Below, piece by piece: positions 29,148 to 39,662 of a DNA stretch of 64,000 nt (its first letter is position 1; each line of letters opens with the position of its first letter). Source of the DNA: Stentor roeselii (taxonomy: Eukaryota > Ciliophora > Heterotrichea > Heterotrichida > Stentoridae). The DNA lies in NCBI GenBank assembly GCA_006503475.1, contig RSEH01000022.1, positions 124,001-188,000 of the forward strand. The letters run 5' to 3'. The translations under genes were made by a program, and so were the position numbers. The notes beneath the pieces are model-generated. The model was given only the letters and a program-made list of their open reading frames with translations, did no database searches and was not told where the DNA came from.

Positions 29148-30248
29148 ATGGGTCAATGCATGTCAAGACGAAAGTTCCCAGAAGGTGATTCGATTCTTTC
29201 ACAAGTAGAACGATCAATAATGCACAACGATATCCTCGACCTAGAGACCTTAAGCAAGTCAGAGCCTTTCCAATCCTTCTTCTCCAAATTAAACGAAGGT
29301 CATTTCAAAGTTCTCGATTTGCATTTAGACCTTTTGTCCTTATCCGCATATCACAGTGCAAGTGACTGTTTTATTTACATCCACAAGAATCTGAAGCCCA
29401 GTCTTTGTCTGACCGACTCGCTGCTTATGGACCAAGGCACTTCTCTGATCGACATAATCTGCACCAGAGGGAACACCGAGATTTTAGACTATTATCTTCC
29501 TTTATTCAGTCCGAAGAACGGTGAAAGTTCCGCAGAAGACCTGACCTTCAGTCTGAACTTATCCAACGGCGACGAGGACAGAGAAAAAGTGCATAAAAAA
29601 GGACTGAGCACTTACACGGCAGTACAGAAAGCTTGTGAACAAGGAAATATCAATGTTTTGTCTTACATTCATCGATACTACGAGAATAGGTCCCCTGTAC
29701 CTGTACAACTTGATATTGAGTACCAAGATGAAGTGACTGGAGAAAATTGCGCGTTAATCGCTTGTCGAAGGGCAAATTACACAATGGCAAAATTTTTGCA
29801 TTCAACTTGTAAAGCGAATTTCAGGGTTCTTAATAAAAAAGGGGAAAATGCAATACAGATCTTGGCCGCTACTCAGCAAAGGACACCTGTTAGAGACTTC
29901 TTTGAAATTTTTGTGTTTCTTGTTGGGCAGGCTGGGGTTGACTTGTTTTATAACTATGAGGAAACTTTTTTATTGGTCTCTTGCAAGAAAACAGTGAAGT
30001 TTATACTTAAGAAGTTTAATGATAAAGGAATCTCAGTCGATCGAAGCCAACTTGAGGAAAAATGTCAACTTTTTAAAGCGGATCATATTGCGAGTTCTGT
30101 TGAAAAAAAAATTGAAAGATTATCGAGACAAGATTTGGATTTCTGTAGTATTTACAGTGAAGTCATGGAAAATGATGATGATATTTCAATCATCGATGGG
30201 CGGAAAGAGACTCCTTTTTCGAGTCTTTTGGAGCAAGAGGCCTTATAA
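29148..30248 (+). CDS. Acyl-anchored ankyrin-like protein (paralogue of 16284-17372)
   Basis: 366 residues, starting MGQCMSRRK: Gly2, Cys4 and Ser6 fit a myristoylation plus palmitoylation signal. Body of degenerate ankyrin-type repeats, including DEVTGENCALIACRRANYTMAKFLH and NFRVLNKKGENAIQILA, closely parallel to the gene at 16284. The shared segment FFEIFVFLVGQAG has an equivalent in the paralogue. Function unknown; likely membrane-tethered adaptor by analogy with other ankyrin proteins. Confidence 0.65.
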   Translation: MGQCMSRRKFPEGDSILSQVERSIMHNDILDLETLSKSEPFQSFFSKLNEGHFKVLDLHLDLLSLSAYHSASDCFIYIHKNLKPSLCLTDSLLMDQGTSLIDIICTRGNTEILDYYLPLFSPKNGESSAEDLTFSLNLSNGDEDREKVHKKGLSTYTAVQKACEQGNINVLSYIHRYYENRSPVPVQLDIEYQDEVTGENCALIACRRANYTMAKFLHSTCKANFRVLNKKGENAIQILAATQQRTPVRDFFEIFVFLVGQAGVDLFYNYEETFLLVSCKKTVKFILKKFNDKGISVDRSQLEEKCQLFKADHIASSVEKKIERLSRQDLDFCSIYSEVMENDDDISIIDGRKETPFSSLLEQEAL

Positions 30249-30253
30249 ATAAT

Positions 30254-31156
30254 TCACCATCTTAATTTCTTACTTTTTTTAATTTTTGATCCAATTTCAT
30301 AAGCTCCAGGTCCAGGCACGGCTGAGGCAAGTCTAGTGACTTCATCCATATACCTCTTAGCCTTATACGGATGAATGACTCTTCTAGTTGATTTCTTGAC
30401 TTTATAGGCGATAGTCCCGATGAGGTCATCTGTATAAGTCCCCACTCCAGGAGTGCGAACAGTCGTCGCTGCGGTGCTGATCGATCTGGCTGACTTGGCC
30501 CTTGGAATTGAGTACTTCGGTGGAGCTTCTTTTAAATGCTTCTCAATCGCTTTTTCCACCTGCTCGTAGTACCCGGGACCGACTTGTTCTTTCTTTCGAG
30601 CACCTGGCTTCGCCGTTTTGCACCAGTTTGAATGCTTTCGGTCAGTCACTGAGTATGGCTCGTATTTCCACCCGCATGGTGTTTCTTCGGATAGGGCTTC
30701 TGTGGTTGATAGGAAGGTACGTCTTTCGCATTTGCTGAATGGAAATTACTCGAATTTACCCATTGATGTCGTTTTTAGAAGAGTGTTGCTTTTTTGGTCT
30801 TCGTATTTTCCGGGTCCAGGAACCCTAGCAGAAAGTTTCATGACATCATCAATAATAGACTCTTTTTTAGACTTTTCAAATCGAGCACCGATACTCTTCC
30901 ACGATTTTTTCATACTGTCATCAAAATCCCCAGCATAAGCAGTAGGTCCAGGATCATTTGCCCGTCTAACCGAGTCACTAAGAATATCAGCTTTTTTCGC
31001 TTTAGGGATAGAAATTTCACATGCAGAGTAAGTATAATCATAAGTCTTAGGTGCTTTGTACCCAAAAATCCCGAAAAGGTTCCTGTCGCCTTCAGAAACA
31101 TGAAAAACCTGCTGAGGGGTGAATTTTTCATGCAGCTTTTTTGAACTTTGATACAT
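30254..31156 (-). CDS. PGPG-repeat (SHIPPO/ODF3-like) axonemal protein, two exons
   Basis: 295 residues after removing a 15-nt intron at 30735-30749, which joins ORFs 30746-31156 and 30254-30649 in frame and recovers a stretch (ERRTFLSTTEALSEETPCGW) that neither ORF shows. PGPxxY-type motifs: DPGPTAYA, VPGPGKYE, VGPGYYE, TPGVGTY and VPGPGAYE. Repeats are degenerate compared with the neighbour at 37650. SHIPPO proteins occur in sperm outer dense fibres and as microtubule-associated proteins in axonemes. Its stop is 5 bp from the convergent ankyrin gene. Confidence 0.75.
30735..30749 (-). other. 15-nt intron
   Basis: GTAATTTCCATTCAG on the minus strand, A at position 10. Removal eliminates an in-frame TAA and preserves frame. 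Confidence 0.85.
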
Positions 31157-31218
31157 TTAATTATATTGCATAAAATTTTAAATTATAGAGAGAAAGAGTT
31201 TACTTGAAATTTATTAAT

Positions 31219-32325
31219 TTACAAAATCGTGCAAGATGATGATTTTCGAGTAGAGCAGTACTGAATAACCGACAGAAACCGAAGACGGTGGCCGTATTTT
31301 TTCATCAGCAACTTCGACTTCAGTTCCTCTTCATTAAAAACAGAAGAATTAAAAGCATTTTCAAGTAAAAAACTAATTTTTTCCATTCCATGTCGTTTCA
31401 GCTCCAGAAAATAAATCCCAAGTCCGATTTCCTCAAGCATTTCTTCTGTACTATTAAAAATCCCTGTAAACTTCAAGTCAAGTGAAGCATTTTCAAGTGC
31501 AACAATAAGCCGACTTCGATCTCCAGGTTTAAAAATCCCGATTTCATTAAAATTGAAATGATTTAAAGGTTTTTGCGTTTTCATCTGAATGAGTAGTCCA
31601 TCAAGATGATCAAATCCATTAGCAACAAGTATCCTGAAATAATGTCTTAATTTATTCCTTTCCAGAAAATCAAGAAGCTCTTCCTTGAAAAAGTTATTTT
31701 TAGTCTTAAGTCTTTCATCAAGAAAACTAGAACAACCAAAAAGCCTCGTCGTTTTATTGAAAAAAATAACGCTTTCATCTAAAACACTTGTTTCCTCAAC
31801 AACCACGCCTTGACCCCTTCCTTCTCTTGAGTTTCTATCAGTCAAACATTTCTGTCTCAGCGGCGAGTCATTTGAAAAGTTATCAAAAACAGAAGTTGCA
31901 CTTAAAAGAAAATCATTTGAATCCAAAGTTTGAGAAACTGGACTGTGAAGGTCAAGAAGGGCTTTAATTGACTGGTCCTCGAATTGAAAAGCGTAGTCAA
32001 AGACTGAACGGTTATCGTTTGAACGAAGACTCGGATTCGCGCCGTGTTGTAGAAGAATGGAAACTATTTGATGGTATCCTCGGAATACTGCTATGTGAAG
32101 AGGACTTTCGCCTAATGAGTTTTGGATGTTTACATCCATCTTTAAGCTTAGAAGGTACTTCACGATCGGCTCTTGGTTGTTGTCGCATGCAATGTGAAGT
32201 AACGAGTCACCGTTTATCAATGATGACAGAAGTGAATTGTTCTCGGTGACTAGAAGCTGAAGATTTTGTAGGTCGCCTTGGATTATTGAGGATTCGCATT
32301 GGGAAAATAAAGCTGTTGGGTCCAT
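31219..32325 (-). CDS. Ankyrin + SAM-like domain protein
   Basis: 368 residues. Residues ~5-135: four ankyrin repeats, clear in GDSLLHIACDNNQEPIVKYL, GESPLHIAVFRGYHQIVSIL and the following NRSVFDYAF. Residues ~215-350: two helical SAM-like domains (FLERNKLRHYFRILVANGFD and LEEIGLGIYFLELKRHGME, the typical L..LGL..Y...F...G). Such pairs serve as scaffolds via SAM oligomerisation. Function in this cell not known. Confidence 0.75.
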   Translation of the reverse strand: MDPTALFSQCESSIIQGDLQNLQLLVTENNSLLSSLINGDSLLHIACDNNQEPIVKYLLSLKMDVNIQNSLGESPLHIAVFRGYHQIVSILLQHGANPSLRSNDNRSVFDYAFQFEDQSIKALLDLHSPVSQTLDSNDFLLSATSVFDNFSNDSPLRQKCLTDRNSREGRGQGVVVEETSVLDESVIFFNKTTRLFGCSSFLDERLKTKNNFFKEELLDFLERNKLRHYFRILVANGFDHLDGLLIQMKTQKPLNHFNFNEIGIFKPGDRSRLIVALENASLDLKFTGIFNSTEEMLEEIGLGIYFLELKRHGMEKISFLLENAFNSSVFNEEELKSKLLMKKYGHRLRFLSVIQYCSTRKSSSCTIL

Positions 32326-32649
32326 TGTTGGAATAGGGTTTATTAGGTGATGACATTAGGACTGGAAGTAAAGAGTACCTGGATTTGTTCAGGGTTTATT
32401 TGTTTGAGCTTTGAAGCATTTTTTCGAATTCAGGAGGTAAAATGTTGATTTATAGCTATTTTAAAGGTTTGGAATTTTGAAAATTTTAATGTGATGTGGT
32501 TTTGGATATTTTCATTTGGTTGAAGTTTGGAATTATTGGAAATTTTTAGGATTTGATTTTTGTTTAGGTTTAGAGTCTTTATAATTATATAACTTCTTCT
32601 AGTCTGATTTCACCATTGATGAACTAATGTCGGCCAGTGATTCATATAA
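32326..32649. other. Divergent intergenic region, nothing seen
   Basis: 324 bp between the divergent ankyrin/SAM gene and the PPC-repeat gene. T/G-rich, ending with TATAAATG over the downstream start codon. Confidence 0.5.
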
Positions 32650-35600
32650 ATGTTCTTTGTCTTTATATTTTCTTTTGCTTTCAGCAGAGAAATAAAGGAC
32701 GGTGAAACTCGATCTGGGACTTTATCTTATATGGAAAGTAATAAAGAGGTATTTTCTTATAGTTCTAAGTCAACATCTGACCTCCTGATAATGGTCTCGA
32801 TGTTTTCAGACAATAGTGACCCATTTCTGTACATCCACTCAGTTCCAGAAGTATCAGAAAACAATTTCCTATACTCAAGCACCTCAAGAAATGAAGCTTT
32901 AATGCGAATTCCATCCTCATTGTTAAGTATATCAAATTCATCCAATTACTACATTCTACTAAAATGTCAGAACTTCTGCAACTATCGTCTTTCAATCTTT
33001 CAAGACAACGCAATCCTCCTTCAAGATGGAATTCCAATTTCAAATACTTTGTCACCAGGAGACTCTCTTCTATTTAAATATGAGTTCACTAAAGATTCGA
33101 AAGAAACACTTGCATCTTTGCAGTACTCAGGAGAAGTTTCGATGTTTGTATCTCAAGAATCATCTGATCCTTCACCAGAGAACTCGTTGGAAGTAAAAAC
33201 GAATTGGCTAGATGACTATGAGTTTTTTTCTAATAGTTTCAAGAAAAATGATGAGGTTTATATCAAAGTAGTAGCTTCGAAACCTTCACATTTTTTACTT
33301 GTTCTTACTGACTCACCCGATTCTCCAGTAAAAGTTCAAGAAAGCAAAGTGATAAAAGGTACCATAAATCATTCTCAAACAAAAAACTACTTCATCGAAC
33401 TAACCGAAAACGCAAGCGGTCTTGAAATATCCTTAACAGTCTTCCGAGGAGACGCCGATATTTACATCTCAATCATGCGACAGCCAGGTCCAAATTTCCA
33501 CGATTTCAGTTCTGAGTCAATAGGAAACGATTTCATAAGACTCACTAAAAAAGACTTCGAAAAATTAAACTTTTTATCAGGAAGAGTATTTTTATCAGTC
33601 TACGGCGCCGAAGACTCAAGTTTCAGCTTTGTCGTGCGATTAAGCCAGATCTCATCAGTAGGTCTATCTGAAGGAGTACCTTTAGAATCAAACATCTTAG
33701 ACTCCGAGATTCAGAACTACTTCTTCCCTCTCGCGATGTACTCTCAAAACATCAGCATTTACCTGACAACATACGACGGCGATGCTGACCTTTACGTGCA
33801 GTTCTGTGCACATCGATGCATTATCACATCTGAAATAAAAAACTCTGAACAAATCTTTATTAATGAAGGCTCTCAAGCTCTTCAGTCTATTGACCTTGTT
33901 TATCAACCTGAAACCTTCTGCGTTTTTTCAAGTTGTAACTTTGCAGTCGCTGTTAAAGGCAAGTCTCAGTCTTACTACTCGTTAGTTGTCACTACGGAAA
34001 ATAGTAAAATTGTTCTACAACAGGGAAGGTCTTTTATCATGAGTTTCCCTGCAACAGGGGAAAAAGGTTATGAATATAGTGTCACTGACTTGACTGTCAC
34101 TCAGGTTGACTTTGTTTTAACACCGGTCTTTGGAAATCCTGACATTTGTGTTAGTTTTAATACTGGTGATCAGAAAATTTGTGAAAAAAAATCTAGTAAA
34201 AATGGATTTGAAGTTGATGTGGCTAGCTTTGTTAGAGGGGATGATCGGGAAAGTCTTGCTGGAGTTTTTGATGTTCGTGTTAGTTGTGTTGGTGGGTGTT
34301 ATTATTCTATTGTTGTTAGGGAAACGGCTCCTGAAAAAAACTCGTCGGTTCATTTGATACCGGGGCATCCTCAGAAAGATGTCTTGGTGAATTCAACAGA
34401 CCAAGACTACCGAATCTACTACTTCGACGTCGGTGAAAGTAAAAATGACATCAAGATAGTTTTAACATCACACATAGGCAAATTCGATGTCTTTGTTGCA
34501 AATAACGATAAAAATCTTGACTGGAAACATGAAAAGTTTTACTATAACTGGAAAGCAAGTGAATCAGGTAACAACGATCACCTCACAATAAGCCACTCAG
34601 ACAAGCACTACAAAGAAAACTCAAAATACCTGATATTGGTTCAAGCAGTTCGTTTTTCAGGTGATAACTCAGCGAGTTACACAATTCAATTTACTCAAGG
34701 TGATGATATTTTCATGCTACTCTCAGACATGAGTATGTCTGGACACATTGAATCACAAGAATACGCTTTTTACTCTTTTCCATTGCACTACTCAAGGCTG
34801 GACATCAAGATTTCATTGACAGTCTCATCAGGAGATCCAGACCTTTATATTTCATTAGACTACCAAAACACCCGTCCAAGCAAATCTTCCTATTCGATCC
34901 GTTCAACAACCTTCGGAAGTGAGACCCTAACCTTATTATGGGACGATGAGATTTCAACCTACTGTCCAGAACTTGCTCAAGAGTACAAACACGGCATGAG
35001 TCACGGTTGTTTTTTATACATTTCAGTCTATTCAGAATACGCAAGTTCTTACACATTAAGAGTCTCTCCTCAAAGCAACCTTCCAAAGTACTTATCTCGT
35101 GGAGGTATAACTTACGGAAACCTCAACCGAGGCGAATACGAATTTTTCTACGGCTTTGTCGAAGTGAATGAAAAGTTAATCGTCAGTCTTCAGAACATTG
35201 TCGGTGACAGCGAGTTGCTAGTAAGTGTAAACGACAAAGACCTAGTTTCCAGTGACTTGAAGGACTGGGTGCGACCTTCAGAAGACAACTCGATGATAAA
35301 AGTAAAAAATCTGTTAACTGAAGAGGTAAAAATGACTCCAGCAGAACTAGCATCTCACTGTGAAAGTACTTGTTTGGTACTAGCAAGTGTCAAGTGTATC
35401 AGTGACACTTGTTCATTCGTGATTGAAATTCCTGAAGAGGAAATCGTTAAGTTAACTGAAGGACAAGCGAAATTTGGTTATGTCGGTCGAGACTTTCAGT
35501 ACTACAGCTATTTTTGTGATAAGGCTGAAGCTGACTTGGTATTCATCGTGACTCCTCTGGAAGGATGTGATCCAAGTCTTTATATATCAAAAGGTAAAGA

Positions 35601-37641
35601 CTCTCGTCCTTCATTACTTGAATTCGACTGGTTTTCAGTGAGTTCTTCTGGAGAATCAGTGAAAATCACAGCGAAAGACAAGTACTTTCAAGGAAAGTCA
35701 ATGCAAGGGACTTACATAATCGGTGTGACGAGTGAGCACGATACATGTTCCTATACAATAACAGTGACGAATCATGAAATCCCTGTCGTGGTCCTATCAG
35801 CAGGTCTTCCTCAACAGGGTTCTTTGCTGGCAAATGAATATAAATACTACGCCTTGTACAATAGTTTAAGCGAGCAGGTCTCAATCGCGTTGACCCCGTC
35901 ACTAGGCAGTCCTTACCTCCTGGTATCTGTTCACAGTCAATCAGAAAATGAGTTCCTGGCAGACCTGCCTTCACAATTCTCATATCAATGGAACACCAAT
36001 CATGGTAAAGACAAGTACTCTTTAACTATCACCAGTGAAGATCCTCTCTTCTGCAGAGATTGTTATTATCTCATCGCTGTGACCTCTGAAGAAATCGCAA
36101 CTTTCACAATCACAGCTTCCACTGAAACCAGCTGGAAAGTACTTCAAAACGGTTTTCCTTATAAACGAGAAATAAAACAAGCTAATTTTCATTACTTTTC
36201 ATTCACCAGCAATGGAAATCGACCACTTCACATTTCAGTCTCTGAATACAGTGGACAGGTTGACTTTGGAGTAAGTTCTTCCAAAGGCTCAGCGGATTTC
36301 ACTTGGAAGGCTTCGAGCGGGTTCAAAACGAAGTCCTTGTTGATTCCTCGAGAAGACCCTAACTTCAGTGCAGGTACCTACTTCATCACAGTATCTACAA
36401 CTGACCCGATAGCAGTGTATTCAATTGTCTGTTACCACGAAGAGACTTACATCTCGCTCGTTGACGGCTGGCCTTTAGTCTATCGAATGGCAGGAAGTTC
36501 TGAAAGTTCAGTCAAGTTTAAATTCGACCAGTCCGGGTCGATTTTTTGCATGTTGGAGTCTTTGAAGCCAGGGTTTTTACCTTCAGTAGTCTCCTCGAAA
36601 CGGTCAAAAGTAACGAAAGAAGTCACTGTGATTTCAACTTTTTCTCCTGATAACTACCAAGACCGGCATATTTTGATGGACTTTCAGCTGGACTTAAGTG
36701 AAACTTTGATGCTTAATATGAAAAACCTGGTAAATCAAAGTGATCTTTGGAATGAATTCAGTCTTTACTGCACAAAATCATTTCATCCTGCAATGCTCGC
36801 TGTTGGACTCATGTCAATCGGACACCTTAACAAGGGTCGACCTGCTCTAAGATACGAGGTGTCTTCAGTGAAAAAGCAAACTTTCAGTATTTACGTAGTT
36901 CCTTGTATGGGAAACGTCCAACTTCAAGTCTCTACCAACTGGACAATGATCACTGGAGAACCGACTCTGCTCACTTTAATTAAATTAACAGACGGAGTTA
37001 TTTTTGGAAAAGTGAAGGACTTTGAAGGGCAGCTTTACTTGACTGTTTCTAATAAAGATGAAGAAGAACCTGCAAGTTTTAAGGTGTTAGTTGATAACTT
37101 ACAACTTCCAAGACTTTTTCCAGGAAATGAAGGATTTCTTAGCTGGGACTTCGAAAAAGATAAAGTGAAAGTTGAGTGGAATGGACTGGAGTACTCGGAT
37201 GGGAAGCCTTATGAGGGAAAAGTGACTTATCACTTGTTTTTTACCAGGTCTCAAAGTGTCCCTTTGCTTACTACTTGTCAAGTCCAGTACGCTGCTAGTC
37301 GCAAAGAAGGCAAATGGCTCGGGTCAACTGAAAAAACATCAATTTTAGTAGATTTGAAAAAAGACGGGTATTTAACCATTGTCGCTCAAGTTGAAGCTTT
37401 AGGAGTTGTTGCTTTAAATGAAGTCATTTATGATAAGACTAAAATTGAAGGATCTGGTCTTCTGAGTTCTTCATTGAGACTTATTTTTATACTTTCTATC
37501 ACTGCCATTGTTTTGGGAATCATGGTCTGGGTCTTTTACTGCAGGTATCGCAAGGTCAAGACTGAAGTCAAGGTCATGAAGGACTACGGAAAACAACTGG
37601 AAATTGTAGATGATACTATTATGCATGAAAATCCTAAATAG
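32650..37641 (+). CDS. Giant type I surface protein with ~10-11 PPC-like repeats
   Basis: 1663 residues. A short signal peptide (MFFVFIFSFAFS) is followed by about eleven ~110-120-residue beta-rich repeats. Each has a G-[D/N/S]-x-[D/P]-x-x-[V/I]-S type turn. Examples: RGDADIYISIM (~residue 263), DGDADLYVQF (~375), FGNPDICVSF (~490), SGDPDLYISLDY (~725), EGCDPSLYISK (~973), GSPYLLVSV (~1083). This resembles the bacterial-type pre-peptidase C-terminal (PPC) domain. One transmembrane segment near residues 1607-1632 (LIFILSITAIVLGIMVWVFY) precedes a short basic cytoplasmic tail. Paired Cys in several repeats suggest disulfides. Likely a cell-surface or contractile-vacuole/alveolar membrane protein; location is inference. 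Confidence 0.75.
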   Translation: MFFVFIFSFAFSREIKDGETRSGTLSYMESNKEVFSYSSKSTSDLLIMVSMFSDNSDPFLYIHSVPEVSENNFLYSSTSRNEALMRIPSSLLSISNSSNYYILLKCQNFCNYRLSIFQDNAILLQDGIPISNTLSPGDSLLFKYEFTKDSKETLASLQYSGEVSMFVSQESSDPSPENSLEVKTNWLDDYEFFSNSFKKNDEVYIKVVASKPSHFLLVLTDSPDSPVKVQESKVIKGTINHSQTKNYFIELTENASGLEISLTVFRGDADIYISIMRQPGPNFHDFSSESIGNDFIRLTKKDFEKLNFLSGRVFLSVYGAEDSSFSFVVRLSQISSVGLSEGVPLESNILDSEIQNYFFPLAMYSQNISIYLTTYDGDADLYVQFCAHRCIITSEIKNSEQIFINEGSQALQSIDLVYQPETFCVFSSCNFAVAVKGKSQSYYSLVVTTENSKIVLQQGRSFIMSFPATGEKGYEYSVTDLTVTQVDFVLTPVFGNPDICVSFNTGDQKICEKKSSKNGFEVDVASFVRGDDRESLAGVFDVRVSCVGGCYYSIVVRETAPEKNSSVHLIPGHPQKDVLVNSTDQDYRIYYFDVGESKNDIKIVLTSHIGKFDVFVANNDKNLDWKHEKFYYNWKASESGNNDHLTISHSDKHYKENSKYLILVQAVRFSGDNSASYTIQFTQGDDIFMLLSDMSMSGHIESQEYAFYSFPLHYSRLDIKISLTVSSGDPDLYISLDYQNTRPSKSSYSIRSTTFGSETLTLLWDDEISTYCPELAQEYKHGMSHGCFLYISVYSEYASSYTLRVSPQSNLPKYLSRGGITYGNLNRGEYEFFYGFVEVNEKLIVSLQNIVGDSELLVSVNDKDLVSSDLKDWVRPSEDNSMIKVKNLLTEEVKMTPAELASHCESTCLVLASVKCISDTCSFVIEIPEEEIVKLTEGQAKFGYVGRDFQYYSYFCDKAEADLVFIVTPLEGCDPSLYISKGKDSRPSLLEFDWFSVSSSGESVKITAKDKYFQGKSMQGTYIIGVTSEHDTCSYTITVTNHEIPVVVLSAGLPQQGSLLANEYKYYALYNSLSEQVSIALTPSLGSPYLLVSVHSQSENEFLADLPSQFSYQWNTNHGKDKYSLTITSEDPLFCRDCYYLIAVTSEEIATFTITASTETSWKVLQNGFPYKREIKQANFHYFSFTSNGNRPLHISVSEYSGQVDFGVSSSKGSADFTWKASSGFKTKSLLIPREDPNFSAGTYFITVSTTDPIAVYSIVCYHEETYISLVDGWPLVYRMAGSSESSVKFKFDQSGSIFCMLESLKPGFLPSVVSSKRSKVTKEVTVISTFSPDNYQDRHILMDFQLDLSETLMLNMKNLVNQSDLWNEFSLYCTKSFHPAMLAVGLMSIGHLNKGRPALRYEVSSVKKQTFSIYVVPCMGNVQLQVSTNWTMITGEPTLLTLIKLTDGVIFGKVKDFEGQLYLTVSNKDEEEPASFKVLVDNLQLPRLFPGNEGFLSWDFEKDKVKVEWNGLEYSDGKPYEGKVTYHLFFTRSQSVPLLTTCQVQYAASRKEGKWLGSTEKTSILVDLKKDGYLTIVAQVEALGVVALNEVIYDKTKIEGSGLLSSSLRLIFILSITAIVLGIMVWVFYCRYRKVKTEVKVMKDYGKQLEIVDDTIMHENPK

Positions 37642-37649
37642 TTAATAGT

Positions 37650-38884
37650 CTAAATCACTTCGTAAGCCCCTGGACCTGGAACTTGCCTTGGCACTTCAGA
37701 TGATCTGTTACTGGAACCGAAACTCCATTTTGGACCTGTTAATGTTGAAGGGCTTGGATAACTTCCTGGACCTGGAAGGTCTTTCGAGTGCTTCTCGATG
37801 TCGCTTTCGAAACCTTTCGCTGTTTTGCATACTGCGAAGGTTGGAACTGTTTCCATTGTTATTTTTGGGTTTGGGTCGTATTTTCCTGGACCTGGAAGCT
37901 TTTCTTTGTCTTTTGAGCTGACTTCTACAGGTCGGGATCTCAGGGAAAAGCTTAGACTTGTCTCAGGGTAGATTGGGTCGTATTTGCCAGGCCCTGGAAC
38001 GATCTTTTGCTTTTCATATATAGATCTAGCAGCTGAACCGAACCTAAGTGTGAAGTACACGAGTTATGACCTTGCGACTTTGGAGGTTCTGGATTATAGC
38101 TTCCTGGACCTGGTGAATCACTTGACAAGCCTGAAGCTTTTCTCTCACTTTTACTCACAGAGTAATTGGGTGAACTGCTTTTGATGAATGATGCATAAGA
38201 TCCTGGGCCAGGAGTAGATTGTTTTAGAGCGGGTGTTCTTCTTGGAGTCATAGAATAAGCATAACCTAGTTTTTCTTCTTTAATAGAGTAACTCCCTGGG
38301 CCAGGCATTGAGTTTTCATATGAAACAGATCGTGAAGACTTCCCAAAGTTAATATTAGGAGTAGCTGAATCAAGAATTGGGTCATATTTTCCTGGGCCAG
38401 GGGTAAAAGTCTTCACAAACTCCCCAGTTCTTTTTGAAGATCCCAATCTAAACCCAGGAACTTTTTCCAAAGTAGCTTCATATATCGGGTTATAATTTCC
38501 AGGCCCAGGATAAGAACTTTCCGTTAAAGTTCTAGTCCTTCCTTTCAAAGAATAAAAAGGTCCATCTGCTTTAACTGACGAAGTATAAGTCCCTGGTCCT
38601 GGAATCGAGTTTTTATTAACCAGTTCTGACCGAGCCGATGTGGGCATGCTAAGTTTTCCTTACAAAGTATTTCCTCTGAAGGGCAGTTGCTTTGCTGGAG
38701 AATAAGAGCCCGGCCCTGGATTATTTCCGCTTGTTTGAATTGAACTGCGGCCTGAAGTTCCCATTCGAAAATTAGGACCTGATAAGGTAGAGTTCATCGA
38801 ATATGCACCTGGACCTGGGGTCGATTCTTGGTGTGTGTAAAATTTTCGAGTTGTCATTGTCCAGGATGGGCCTTGTTTTTTCAT
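37650..38884 (-). CDS. SHIPPO/ODF3-type PGPG-repeat protein, three exons
   Basis: 400 residues after removing introns at 38649-38663 (15 nt) and 38044-38060 (17 nt, unusual). Twelve PGPG[x]Y motifs, for example TPGPGAYS, IPGPGTYT, TPGPGKYDP, SPGPGSYNP, LPGPGKYDP, VPGPGAYE, spaced about 32-35 residues. Some repeats carry an intervening FG[S/K]xxR segment. Splicing the 17-nt element gives GHN-SFGSAARS, aligning exactly with the repeat phase. Such proteins bind along axonemal or cortical microtubules. Convergent with the PPC gene, 8 bp between stops. Confidence 0.85.
38044..38060 (-). other. Candidate 17-nt intron
   Basis: GTGTACTTCACACTTAG on the minus strand; branch-type A at 6 nt from the 3' end. 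Needed to connect the two PGPG-repeat frames. A canonical 15-nt intron (GTACTTCACACTTAG) sits inside but would shift frame. May be a real 17-nt intron or a GT duplication relative to a 15-nt one. Confidence 0.6.
38649..38663 (-). other. 15-nt intron
   Basis: GTAAGGAAAACTTAG on the minus strand, A at position 10. Removes an in-frame TAA and keeps frame (NTF-MPTS). Confidence 0.88.
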
Positions 38885-39662
38885 GGATTTTATATTTAAT
38901 GAATTTTGAAAGTTTGAGAAGGTGAATTGAATTAGTTGTTGTTTTTAAGATTTAATTTGAATTGGAATTTTTTGGATATTTGAAGATTTTGGAAATTTAT
39001 GGATTTTAGTTTCAGGGGTTTTGATATGGAATTTAATATGTTGGGTTGAGAATTTGTGTGAGATTATTGATTTTTTTTTATTTGAGGGGAGTGAAATTCA
39101 GTAGATACTTTAGGGATTTAGTTTCACTTGTGATCTTATTTAATTATAGTAGAAATTATTGAATAATTAAAGTTAGATTACCTTTATGTGATCTTGTCTA
39201 AACGTAATCAGTTGAATATTGATATAGAACGTGAAATAATTATTATAAGAGTTCTTCCAAAAAATTATTTGGAATCGATTTTCTATATATATATTTCGAA
39301 ATTTTGGTATTCATAGTCTGGTCTCTATACTAACCTGCAGTATCTAATAATACGATTTCTTCTAAATTTTATAAATTCCTTAAACCTTGGTAAATAATTC
39401 TATCAAAACTTAATATTATCAACATTTTTCACTGCCTAGCAATAACAAAAATTTAACAATCTTGAATTTCTTAAAATTTGAAAAATCGATAAATTCAAAT
39501 ATTTCATCATCAGCATTTATTAATTAAAGCTACTAAATCTATATTTACTCAGTTTCTTTAAATCCGCCATAATCAACCTTAATTCATTCCTCAACATATT
39601 CCTCTGCATATTCAAAACCCACTTCCAAATAATAAACTAAATTATTTCCATTATCTTAATAA
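38885..39662. other. Intergenic region, nothing seen
   Basis: About 780 bp, strongly AT-rich with ATATATAT. No coding-like ORF, repeat or structured RNA noted. Confidence 0.5.
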
